Origin: Bicyclus anynana
Lineage: Eukaryota; Arthropoda; Insecta; Lepidoptera; Nymphalidae
Assembly: GCF_947172395.1 (NCBI RefSeq)
Contig: NC_069092.1
Coordinates: forward strand, 9,717,418 to 9,781,417
Reading direction: 5' to 3'
DNA: 64,000 nt
Each line of letters starts with the position of its first letter. Position 1 is the stretch's first letter. Below are positions 52,132 to 61,501 of this stretch, piece after piece. A model generated the notes under the pieces. The model ran no database searches. It was given only the letters and a program-made list of their open reading frames with translations, and was not told the origin of the DNA. A program made the position numbers and the translations under genes.

Positions 52132-52574
52132 TAACTAGGTATGGTAGATAGAGGATCCGAATTTAAGACGACCTTCACGGGATGAAAAGTTTTTAAATCA
52201 ATGAATATATTGCCAATGGGTTGCCTGAAAAAATTCAGTCAAGGATATACGGGACCTTAGACTAGTAGGCAAGTGTGTCGTAACTCGATTGTGGTTGTGG
52301 TTCAGGTTGGTTGATTTATTGGTTGGTTACATATGGTTGATTTACATCAGTAGAAGAAGGAAGACCTAAGAGAGTCAGGCTATATAAGTTATTGGATTAA
52401 TTACTTAAAAGTTTTCAGTATTTATTTTTCAATTTTCGTATTTTGAAATTCGATTAAGACCCAAGATTTGGAAAGTTCTTGGAAAGAGTTGGAAAGATAT
52501 TCATACGTGAAATCTCGGTTTGATTATTAGAATTCATTACTAATTATTTCAGAGAAAAATACTCGTATAATCAA
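52132..52574. other. Non-coding stretch
   Basis: Nothing recognisable. Confidence 0.45.
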
Positions 52575-52655
52575 AGCAAGACCGTCAGTCCAGCTTGAAG
52601 CAGCGTGGTGGGTTTCAAACTCCTTCTCCAATGGGAGACCTGTATATTTCAAGGA
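52575..52655 (+). mobile_element. SINE-D 3' fragment
   Basis: GAAGCAGCGTGGTGGGTTTC and AATGGGAGACCTGTA match the inverse of the SINE-D 3' block at 25140-25200. Confidence 0.4.
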
Positions 52656-52904
52656 AACAGGCTAATTATAATTAACAATACCAAATGTACGAAAATGAAA
52701 ATCAATAATAGACATAATAAAAAAAAAATACCAATCCAGAAATATTAGGACACGTTTTCAAGATTTTCTAACATTCAAGCTCTTGGATCGATCCGAAAGG
52801 ATAGCAAAAGCCATGAACTGTGTGAAAGAGGAGACTTTTACGGCAAATATTTTATTTACCATGTGTTTTTCGATGAAAAACTATACCCAACCGTTTTACA
52901 AGAG

Positions 52905-53165
52905 AAGTTTATCTGATAAAGCTTTTTATCCCGAAAAATTCTATGGTTTCCCGAGATTTGCGAAAACTGATGATTTTGTTGATATCAATGTTTGTTACTC
53001 TTTCACGCTTCAACTAATGAACCGAATTAGCTGATTGAACCGAATTTGGTATTAAGATATATTATAGCCTGGATTAACACATAGACTACTTTTTATCCCG
53101 GAAAAATCAATGGTTCCTGAGGGATTTGTGAAAAACTAAATTCCACGCAGACGAAGTCTTAGAGT
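52905..53165 (+). mobile_element. Helitron-like fragments, two overlapping pieces
   Basis: TTTTTATCCCGAAAAATTCT and GGTTTCCCGAGATTTGCGAA, then a second TTTTTATCCCGGAAAAATCA, TGGTTCCTGAGGGATTTGTG and CCACGCAGACGAAGTC. The 83-aa frame at 52783-53034 runs through this and is not a gene. Confidence 0.5.
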
Positions 53166-53189
53166 CGAAGATTTAAAAAAAAATCTTTT

Positions 53190-53412
53190 CAGTTATGGGA
53201 ATTTTAAGAAATTAAATATCACGAGTCTGAAACGGTGAAGGAAAACATCGTGAGGAAACCTGCATACCAGAGAATTTTCTTAATTCTCTGCGTGTGTGAA
53301 GTCTGCCAATCCGCATTTGGTCAGCGTGGTGGACTATTAGCCTAAACTCTATCATTCTGAGAGGAGATTCGAGCTCAGCAGTAAGTCGAATATGGATTGA
53401 TAATGATGATGA
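53190..53412 (+). mobile_element. SINE-A 3' part
   Basis: TTTTAAGAAATTAAATATCA, AACATCGTGAGGAAACCTGC, CGCATTTGGTCAGCGTGGTG and GTCGAATATGGATTGATAAT plus an ATG tail. Confidence 0.85.
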
Positions 53413-53734
53413 CGTAGCCTGCCAATCCGGCATTAATAATTTCTTTAAATCAAAATATTTGTCTTTCACAGTAATAACATGACTACTTAGTCAGGTTTAG
53501 CAAAATTTTCGGTCATAAATTGCTAAAGTAATGCCACTAATGCGAGCAGGTCGTTTCATATTAAGCTAGCTGAATGCAGTTAAAAGTTTAGGAAACACTC
53601 GTAATTCAGTGTAAAGAGACTGCTTTTAGCTAACGATTTATGTATGCTATTACAATACAGCGCGGATATTTGTTTAAGTACTTAGATAAAATAATCAACT
53701 ACATTTGAAGAAAGAAAGAAATGAACATCTTTAT

Positions 53735-54173
53735 TTTTACCCGACTGCGTCAGGAGGGTAATGTTTTTCGAGCGTTTGTATGTGTGTATGTGTATAAATG
53801 TATAAATAATTTATTCATAACTTTATATAGATATTGTGATACATGTTTTTCTCTTTTCAGTTCATTAAGCTTAAGCAGTCCAGCTTTTGTTTTTATAATA
53901 ATTAAGTAATGCCAAATACCGATAACGATACCCGCACTATGTGAGAAAGGGGCAAAAAAAATTCATCCCCACTTTACATGTAGGGTATATACCCTGAAAA
54001 AATTTTTTTTCAAGATATTATTTTTACGACTTTGTTCACATTTTTAATTTACATATTCATTGCTACATTACAACTTTCTAGTACTATTAGTCTTTGCGCT
54101 AAACCGCGGACGAACGAACAGACGGACATGACGAAACTATAAGGGTTCCTTGTGAACTACGAAACCCTAAAAA
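53735..54173 (+). mobile_element. Unclassified transposon (CCCGACTGCG start, AACCCTAAAA end)
   Basis: TTTTTACCCGACTGCGTCAG and GAGGGTAATGTTTTTCGAGC at the left. At the right, CCGCGGACGAACGAACAGAC, AAGGGTTCCTTGTGAACTAC and GAAACCCTAAAA. A fragment of its right end recurs at 57119. No transposase frame. Confidence 0.6.
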
Positions 54174-54237
54174 TGTATCAAAGTATGCGCCATTGATAAA
54201 ATATAACGCCATCTATAATCTTTTTAACTTATAAAAC

Positions 54238-54449
54238 GAACCGACTTCAAAGAAGTATTTCAGTGATTTAGATTTTAACACAAAATGACTAAACCGATTT
54301 TCATGAAAATGAAATGGAACCAATCTGGAAGTAAAAAAAAGAATTTTCCAAATTGGTTAATAAATGACAAAGTCATGAGGTAACAAATATTAAAAAAAAA
54401 CATACGCGCCGAATTGAGCACCTCCTCCTTCTTTTGAAAACGGTTAAAT
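54238..54449 (-). mobile_element. AACCGACTTC element, internally deleted copy
   Basis: Minus copy from AACCGTTTTCAAAAGAAGGA (left end) to TTGAAGTCGGTT (right end), 212 bp. It keeps GCGCGTATGTTTTTTT and TCATTTATTAACCAATTTGG at the left and TTTTCATGAAAATCGG at the right. Both ends are present, so it is a deletion derivative of the 23204-type element. Confidence 0.7.
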
Positions 54450-54477
54450 ATACTTCCATACTAAATTTACTCGTCTG

Positions 54478-54832
54478 TTCTAATATTACAAAGCGGAAAG
54501 ATTCGATTGTTTGTTCGTTTGTTTGTTGTTGCAGTGACTGAATCTACTAGACCGTTTGGAAAAATTCATTCACTATTAGAATCCTACATTCTCCCTAATG
54601 AAAACAAGCATTTTAATCCACGTATATCCACGGGAGAATAAACTAAGGGGAATGATATATTGCAAATTCATGACTTTGCTTGCGTGAGGCTTTCACGGCT
54701 AAAGTACAAGACTGGTTGTGAAAATTATTCTTTCACCAATGGAAAGACACATAATCGGCTACATTTTTTGCTTGTAATACCCACGCTAACAAAAGCTACG
54801 CGGGTGAAACCGCAGGGCGTCCGATATTCTAA
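54478..54832 (+). mobile_element. Two Helitron-like fragments in a row
   Basis: TTCTAATATTACAAAGCGGA ... CCACGTATATCCACGGGA, then GCGTGAGGCTTTCACGGCTA, TTTCACCAATGGAAAGACAC and GCTACGCGGGTGAAACCGCA + GGGCGTCCG. Confidence 0.5.
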
Positions 54833-54929
54833 TATATATAAAAAAAACTCGTGTATGAATTTTGTGGTAGCACTCTTCTGAAACGACTTGAGTGTTTAAA
54901 ATATATTTAATAAGCTTCAAGTGAGTAAT

Positions 54930-55050
54930 AGGTGAGGCGCATAGTTCAAAGAGCCGATGGACGTTTTAATCGTGCACTTTGAGACTACACCGCACCGGAA
55001 AACGCAGTGTTGGTCCACCCCCATTGATGACTGATGATGATGATCATGAT
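54930..55050 (+). mobile_element. RTE-clade LINE 3' fragment, shortened
   Basis: GAGGCGCATAGTTCAAAGAG, CCGATGGACGTT and CGCACCGGAAAACGCAGTGT, then GATGATGATGATCATGAT. About 100 bp between GTTGGTC and the tail is deleted. Confidence 0.75.
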
Positions 55051-56127
55051 TAAATGGGCCACTGGATCGATTGAAAATACAACTAAACCGGGTATTGGTA
55101 GACTGCATCGTGGAAAGTTCTTCGTGAAATATTGCGTTTATTTATATATATGAATAAAAGATATATATGAATAAAAGATAAAGTTTAATTTTCCTACATT
55201 GGCGCAGGTTCAAAGCGAAAAATGGCGAAATGATTTTAAAAGTGATTAATAAGTATGTATAGAACTCTATTTCGATATATAAATTTATTTTTGTAAATAT
55301 GACAATATGTGTCGAGTAATCGCGCTTATTCGTATACTTTGAAATTGGGTTACAATTCAATATAGTTAACCTGCTTTTAGAAGATTTGCGACGTTTCTCT
55401 TCAACTCTGCGCCAATGTGAATAGTGCCTAAGGGCAAAATACGTTTAAAGCCTGTACGGTTTAATCAAACTGTAAATCAAATAATCAACTGCGTCACAAA
55501 CTAGTTTCGTACAGAGTTTGAAAGCGTGCCAAATATACACATCAGTTTCTACGTCAACTTGACTTCATCCATTCATGAATTAAGTAGAAAAGAAAGTGTT
55601 TAGCAGGAAATGTTTTTGTTTATAGGGTTAGCGAAAACGTACAGACATACAGACCAACAATTGATTATACTATCCCTCGATTCAATCAATCTGGTTCAAT
55701 CGTTTTAGAGTTCCGTAGTCAACAAGGAATAGTTTCAGATCCTTACCCTAAAGACAGCATTTGTTTAGGTTCGACTCAATGTCATTATTTTTACAAGATT
55801 CTTGTTAAGCCTACACATAACAGTTCGCTTACTCGGGGGAGAAAGGGGAATATGATGTTAAAAATGTTTAAAAAGCATGGTTTGATATATTTTTTTTTAA
55901 ACGAACATCGCTACTTTTGCGTTTATTTTGTACCTAATGGATACATATGGATCAAAGCCTGTTGCGATCGTACATAGAGAATTGGTAATGCAACCGTATG
56001 ATCCTATGCAGTGTGAAAAAACTGTGTAACGTGTAAAGCCAATGTATTCACAGTTCGCAAAAAGAATTCAGTCTTAAGAGATAAAAATACGTATGTAAAT
56101 AAACATAACAACTAAACTACATACTTT
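55051..56127. other. AT-rich non-coding stretch
   Basis: A 15-bp direct repeat ATATATGAATAAAAGAT is at about 55147 and 55164. No gene or repeat family is recognised. Confidence 0.45.
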
Positions 56128-56208
56128 CAGTATCAGCCTTTACTTCCGCGTCACGCCTCCCCTTTTTTCATAGAAGACAGAATAAGAAGCTTGGAGCCAC
56201 TACGCTGC
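56128..56208 (-). mobile_element. SINE-D 3' fragment
   Basis: CAGTATCAGCCTTTACTTCC, CTTTTTTCATAGAAGACAG and GCTTGGAGCCACTACGCTGC in plus-strand view. Ends at the MITE that follows. Confidence 0.4.
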
Positions 56209-56209
56209 T

Positions 56210-56376
56210 ATAATGTCAGTCACTGACGAGCCGATAAAACTGATTGTGTGTTGGTCGCGCTCGGCATGATGTCATGCACATCGCAACCAACACACGATCA
56301 GTTTTATCTGATGTCAAACCATTAGTGTCGTAGGCATTTAAGCTTACTTGATCGTCAGTGGCTGACATTATGCGAG
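56210..56376. mobile_element. MITE with nested hairpins
   Basis: Outer arms ATAATGTCAGTCACTGACGA and TCGTCAGTGGCTGACATTAT. Inner arms GATAAAACTGATTGTGTGTT and AACACACGATCAGTTTTATC. About 165 bp, non-coding. Confidence 0.8.
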
Positions 56377-56840
56377 TTGGCAAGGTTTGACTCTTTAACG
56401 ATAAATAACTGTATGTATCGTATGGGATATTCAATTCGGTTTTATTTTATTGAAATAAATAAAAAGACAAACTTCTGTAATAATCTTTTCAAACCTTTAC
56501 CAGCATGCAAAAGATACAAAACTTTTACGTTAACGATCCTATCCTAAAAGTTCCGTGCACTTGCCTTCTAGCTAAAACGGCAGTGAGGCAAATAAGTTTG
56601 AGCAGTTTCGAGAAAATAATATGGCGTACTTGCACTGCACAGCGCGAGAAATAACAAACGAAATACTTATGTAAATGTATGTTTTTTTTTAAATAGTGTC
56701 CGACCGAAACTAATTTGTCTAAAGGTTCAGATTCAGCCGAAACAGAAACTTCAAAATAAGGTCATATTTATTCGTTTCAAAAGAAAATAGAAAATAAATC
56801 TTCTTTCTTTTTAAATCTTATTTTTACCTATATATATCTA

Positions 56841-56985
56841 TTAATTGATTATGAAACACGGCTTAAACTGAGTTTGGATCATGCCACGTTGCTCCTGACT
56901 AAGGGCCCAGTATGGGATCGAAACTAGTCGGGCATACTCCAACCTTATATCACGTGAGTTTTAGCCATGTTTCGTAATCAATTAA
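56841..56985. mobile_element. MITE with TTAATTGATTATGAAAC ends, copy 1
   Basis: Left TTAATTGATTATGAAACACG, right ATCACGTGAGTTTTAGCCAT then GTTTCGTAATCAATTAA. The left arm lacks the ACTCACGTGAT part that the right arm keeps, so it is a partly deleted relative of 59678-59859. Confidence 0.7.
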
Positions 56986-57118
56986 TATGAATAGCACTCA
57001 CGATGGTTTAAATTCTAAAATTGGTTATTATTTAATATATTGCTTAAAATAATCATAAGTCATTGCTTAATCACTTAATGGATTTGATTTTAAAGAAATT
57101 ACATTTTATGTGTTCTAA

Positions 57119-57194
57119 AATACAGTGAAACCGCGAACTGTCACATGGCTTTGGCGAAGTTATAAGGGTTCCTCGTTGACTACGGAACCCTAAA
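57119..57194 (+). mobile_element. Right-end fragment of the AACCCTAAAA transposon
   Basis: ACCGCGAACTGTCACATGGC, AGTTATAAGGGTTCCTCGTT and GACTACGGAACCCTAAAA. Confidence 0.55.
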
Positions 57195-57738
57195 AGAGAT
57201 CATAATTGCAATTATCTTCGTTCAATGTTAAAATATTAACGGAGGTTGTTTTCAATTTGTAAACTGTACAAAATTAAAGAAAACCCAAACGCGCTACTGT
57301 TTGGAGAAAGGCCAAAGTATAACAACGCTCCTCTAATCGTTTTGTGTAAAATGCTCCATTTGTGTAACTTTCTAGTACAAATGGCTCTATTAGACATCCC
57401 TTTATTGACCATGTACCTAGCTACTCTACCTTTACCTACTTTTTATATTTTTAGGATTTATATTAGTAATAAAATGTTTCTTTTTTAACTTAAAGGTAAA
57501 TCAGAGCATCAAATTCAGATGGACGTTTTTGCGTTAATAAGGACTCAAAAGTAAATCGTAATGATGGCGAACCTTCCTTACCGCTCACGAATCATCGGTC
57601 TATAAACCATATCAAGTAGGTAATTGCGGCAAAATAAAATAAAAAAAAATACTCTGAAAAAATAAACAAAGGGAATCGACTTAAAATAAACGATTTTTAA
57701 ATTATTGTTAGATATTATGTTCGATCTAATTATTATTT
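57195..57738. other. AT-rich non-coding stretch
   Basis: An 80-aa frame at 57246-57488 resembles nothing known. No repeat recognised. Confidence 0.4.
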
Positions 57739-57935
57739 ACTAGAAGACAACGCGCGGTTTCACCCGCGTGGTTCCCGTTCCCGTAGGAATATGGGCATAA
57801 TATAGAGCTTATAGACTTTCTCGATAAATGGGCTATCTAACACTGAAAGATTTTTTAAAATCGGACCAGTAGTTCCTGAGATTAGCGCGTTCAATCAAAC
57901 AAACAAACACTTCAGCATTATATTATCAGTGTAGA
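57739..57935 (-). mobile_element. Helitron-like element (CCGCGCGG subfamily)
   Basis: ACTAGAAGACAACGCGCGGT, TCACCCGCGTGGTTCCCGTT, TTAGCGCGTTCAATCAAACA and a TTATATTATCAGTGTAGAT end. Nearly full length. Confidence 0.75.
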
Positions 57936-59154
57936 TTTATTTACCTGCCTAACTAATACGATACATTACAGTTTTTGCATTTAATCGATGTACCTTACCC
58001 TAGCATTTAGCGATTCGTAGGCCCCATTAAAAATTTTGAGTGATCGAAGTTTGGAAAATTTACTGTACGAGCTTCGCCTTTTTGAATTTAAGTGGTACTA
58101 TTCGAAACTTCGAATGGAAAGTTAGTTAGCAAGTAGGTGCCTAACCTTAAGTTAAAATAAGTATGTGAAAGACCAACAATTGTCTGGTTTATGCAGTATA
58201 ATGCTGAGCTGGTAGCTTTTTCAGGGTTTTCAAACACAATAGGTACCTTGAGAAACTACCTACCTAGCCTAGCCTACCTATAGTAGTTATAAAATATTTA
58301 TATAATTTATTTATATAATTAGTTATATAATTTAGTCTCTTTCTCGGACTCCATTTGGAAAACATAACTTTTGATTATGAGTCAAGATCGGTATCAAACG
58401 GATTCTTCAAAGGTACAGTAAGGCGAATGGTAGAGGGGGGACGAAGAGGGTGATTTAATAACACGATAATATTTTTACCCTATCAGGTAGGTAGGTAATT
58501 GGTTTAACTTCAGCTTCATTATTTACAAAGTAGTAAATAATAAATGCGTATTTTTACTTAAAATAAAAAATAAACAAATAATTTATAAAATAAAAAACTT
58601 AAAGGGACAGGTATATTATAACATGGTTGTACTTAAACAAACATAGGTACTACAAAATAAACAGCAATATTATTACTGAGAAAAATGAGGCTGTTTATTA
58701 ATTTAGGATGTACGCTTTACGCGAACTTCCCCTTATGTTCCGTTCCTACTAACTAAACATAAAATTAATATAAAAATATATAATTGGACAAAACACATCA
58801 CCTTACCCTTATCTTACTTAAGTAGGGTCGGAAAAATATATCAATCTTTTCAATTTGTCTCTATTACTCGTCAATTCCTCATCCACTCCTTTTACACACA
58901 AACATGTCCTTTTTAACACAATTCAACCATCTCTTCTTTGGCCTTCCTCTCCTCTTATGTCCTTCTACTTGCACATTCAACATTTTTCTAGACAAAATTG
59001 GACAAAACACATACCAAATTATTATCTAGCCCAAAAGTAAGCGTAGTGAGATTTATGGATACTGCTTATAAATTGTTAGGTAGATAAGTATTCTTTTTTT
59101 TATTCTCTTTTAAAGATATCTAACTTTAGTGACTATAGGTCGATAAGTATGGTA
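57936..59154. other. Longest repeat-poor stretch, AT-rich, non-coding
   Basis: No ORF with recognisable homology and no family match. A short AATTTATTTATATAATTAGT region near 58300 is low complexity. It may be intergenic sequence before NSMCE1 or an intron of an unseen gene. Confidence 0.4.
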
Positions 59155-59217
59155 CAACCTTCTACAATAATTAAGTGTACATTGTACGATTGTACACTTA
59201 ATTATTGTAGAAGGTTG
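59155..59217. repeat. Perfect 27-bp inverted repeat, 9-nt loop
   Basis: Arms 59155-59181 and 59191-59217 are exact reverse complements (CAACCTTCTACAATAATTAA...) around TTGTACGAT. Confidence 0.95.
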
Positions 59218-59444
59218 GTAGGTACCTTGGTATAAAGTGACTCATTAACTGAAATAACAGTGAGTTCCTATGTAGGTATTCGTTCAAGCGGAAAAGAAAA
59301 ATAGTAAGCATTAAAAAAGGAAAGACGCCGTACAAACAGGATTGCAATTAAACCGCTGTTTTAGTTCTTGGTTCTTGCAGCTACTCGTATACATATGTAC
59401 ATACATATAGCTATAGCCACACTTTAGTTACATTAAGTTTGACT

Positions 59445-59495
59445 ATTTGTAGAAATTCTACTACCGGTTTGAAAGTAGGTCCTGCTAGGAAGGCC
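59445..59495 (-). mobile_element. LINE 3' UTR fragment (TTTTGAA family)
   Basis: AATTCTACTACCGGTTTGAA is the inverse of the TTCGAACCGGTGGTAGAATC-type block of the LINE 3' UTR. Very short. Confidence 0.4.
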
Positions 59496-59677
59496 TCCAA
59501 GCCTGTTATAAAAATAGTTTAACATAAAAAAAAAATAGGCCAGTTTTTTTTGGAAAATAAACTTACTTCGTAGTAGAAAAAAATCAACATTGATTAATTG
59601 AAACAACTATGCAAAAATAATTACCAAGTATAAAAACAACGCTTTTTTAGAATTTAAACTATCGTGTGTTATTCATA

Positions 59678-59859
59678 TTAATTTATTATGAAACACAGCT
59701 AAAACTCACGTGATATTAGGTCGGAGTATGCTCGACTAGTTTCGAACCCATACGGGGCCCTTAGTCATGAGCTGGTTCTTGCATCGCGGCACGATCCAAA
59801 CTAGGGCATACTCCGACCTAATATCACGTGAGTTTTAGCCCTGTTTCATAATCAATTAA
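59678..59859. mobile_element. MITE with TTAATTGATTATGAAAC ends, copy 2 (complete)
   Basis: Inverted arms of about 55-60 nt: TTAATTTATTATGAAACACA, GCTAAAACTCACGTGATATT and AGGTCGGAGTATGC at the left, with the inverse ending GTTTCATAATCAATTAA at the right. The conserved E-box-like CACGTG sits in both arms. Confidence 0.8.
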
Positions 59860-61252
59860 AACAACGCTTGAGAAATTTTTCAGCACATGGTACTACTAAA
59901 TTGCACTGAATATAGGGATTTAGGAGTATTAGTGTTCTGTGGTAGGGATTTTCGTAAATGTACTTAAAATCCGTAAAAGGTATTTCGTTATTTTAGTAGG
60001 CCTTGATGTCAGTTGATCCACCTGTAGAGTATGTCGTACTATTTTATGTATGTGAAACACTGGCGCCAACTAGGCACCCCCAGATACCTCTCATTAGCTG
60101 TTGGGTACTTAGGTAGCTCTATAAGTAAAATAAAATACTTATTTGAATATATGAAAAAATAATGTGATTGGCCCTTTGACACCTAAGGATTGGCCCTTCA
60201 CAATTTAACCAGGCAACCTATGTGTCACTGTCATCATTTATTTCATAGTACTAATGAATAAGGTATGAATGAATGAGGGTATATTGTATATTCCTAATGA
60301 TCTTAGACCTTAGATAGGTACCTACCTATTGCAAGAAAAGTGTAGTCTGAAAGGAACACGATTATTGTCGGAACCATTCGATCGGCTGAGTCGTGTTAAA
60401 AAATATTTATTTACAAATTATGAGAAAATCGTAAAGAATCCTAAATTAATATACGTTGCAAACAAGAAAGAATCGAAACACGCTGGAAAAATCGGGTAAA
60501 AACTAATTTTAGACTAGTTAGAATTGAAAATTTTGAAATTAGCAGGTAGTATAACGAACAATTTTTGGGCGGTAAATTCAAAAATTGTTCGTACTCGATT
60601 AAAATACTAAAGTAGTCCGAAGTAGGCCTTAAATGTATGAGTACAATACAACAGTGGGAGAACAATACGCATATGTTGACCTATGCGCCGAAACACATTT
60701 TCGCTTATTTGTTAGCGACTTTTAGCGACGTAGGGACGGGTACGGGGTAATAATTACCAAAACCATTAGGTACGTTAAACGTTTATCAATTAATTTCAAA
60801 GATTAAATTTGTATTACAGAACTTAATGCTTCTTTTAAATCTCCCGCTATAAACGCCACGGACCATAGTATACTGAGGTACCAGGTGTGCACCAGACCAA
60901 CTCAACTACGTATTCACGCACAATAATTCGGCCGTGTCCTTATCACAGCCACAACCTATTTTTTAATTTAATTTCAATAGTTTAACTCGTCCTCCTCAAA
61001 AAATTACCGACAATTTTGTTGGTGAATTTGGATGCGGTACAAGTCCATATGTATTTGGTCTGAGTGATTATATTTGTATAGTGACAGTAAATGTGGTGCT
61101 GCCACACAGCGAGTTTAGTTCCATTTTTATTAACTTTACTACTTTACTCATATACTTAAATAAAGCTTAAATATAAATCTATGACTTTACTCCTTTGTGT
61201 CGCACTCGTCGGACTATATTACATTTCAATTTATTATTATTTATGCTTTATA
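59860..61252. other. Region upstream of NSMCE1, non-coding
   Basis: Holds a perfect 14-bp hairpin at 60554-60592 but no recognisable gene. Presumed intergenic sequence and distal promoter of NSMCE1. Confidence 0.45.
60554..60592. repeat. Perfect 14-bp inverted repeat, 11-nt loop
   Basis: ACGAACAATTTTTG (60554-60567) and CAAAAATTGTTCGT (60579-60592) around GGCGGTAAATT. Confidence 0.9.
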
Positions 61253-61305
61253 TGACGTTTGTGATTTGAATTTATTATTGTCTGTGTTTTTTTGACGTTT
61301 GTGAT
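61253..61305 (+). promoter_or_regulatory. Direct repeat TGACGTTTGTGAT upstream of NSMCE1
   Basis: The 13-mer TGACGTTTGTGAT occurs at 61253-61265 and again at 61293-61305, 40 bp apart in the same orientation, about 200-250 bp before the NSMCE1 ATG. It contains a CRE/ATF-like TGACGT core. A promoter role is inferred only from position. No TATA box or start site can be fixed here. Confidence 0.35.
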
Positions 61306-61501
61306 CATTTTGTGAGTCTATGGCTGTGACTTGTATCCAAGGCCGTTCATTTGTCGTCTGTGTTAATTAATTGAAAAAAAATAAATAGTGATTCTGTGCA
61401 ATTAAAATTCTGTGGATTTCGATTTCATTCTGGTTTTAAAAAAGTTTGTTTTGTTGATAAAATTTTGCAGAGGTAAAAAAGTAATACAACAATAACTCAA
61501 A

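Noticed and set aside
52783..53034. 83-aa frame as a gene
   Set aside because: Its second half is Helitron-like repeat sequence and the first half matches nothing.
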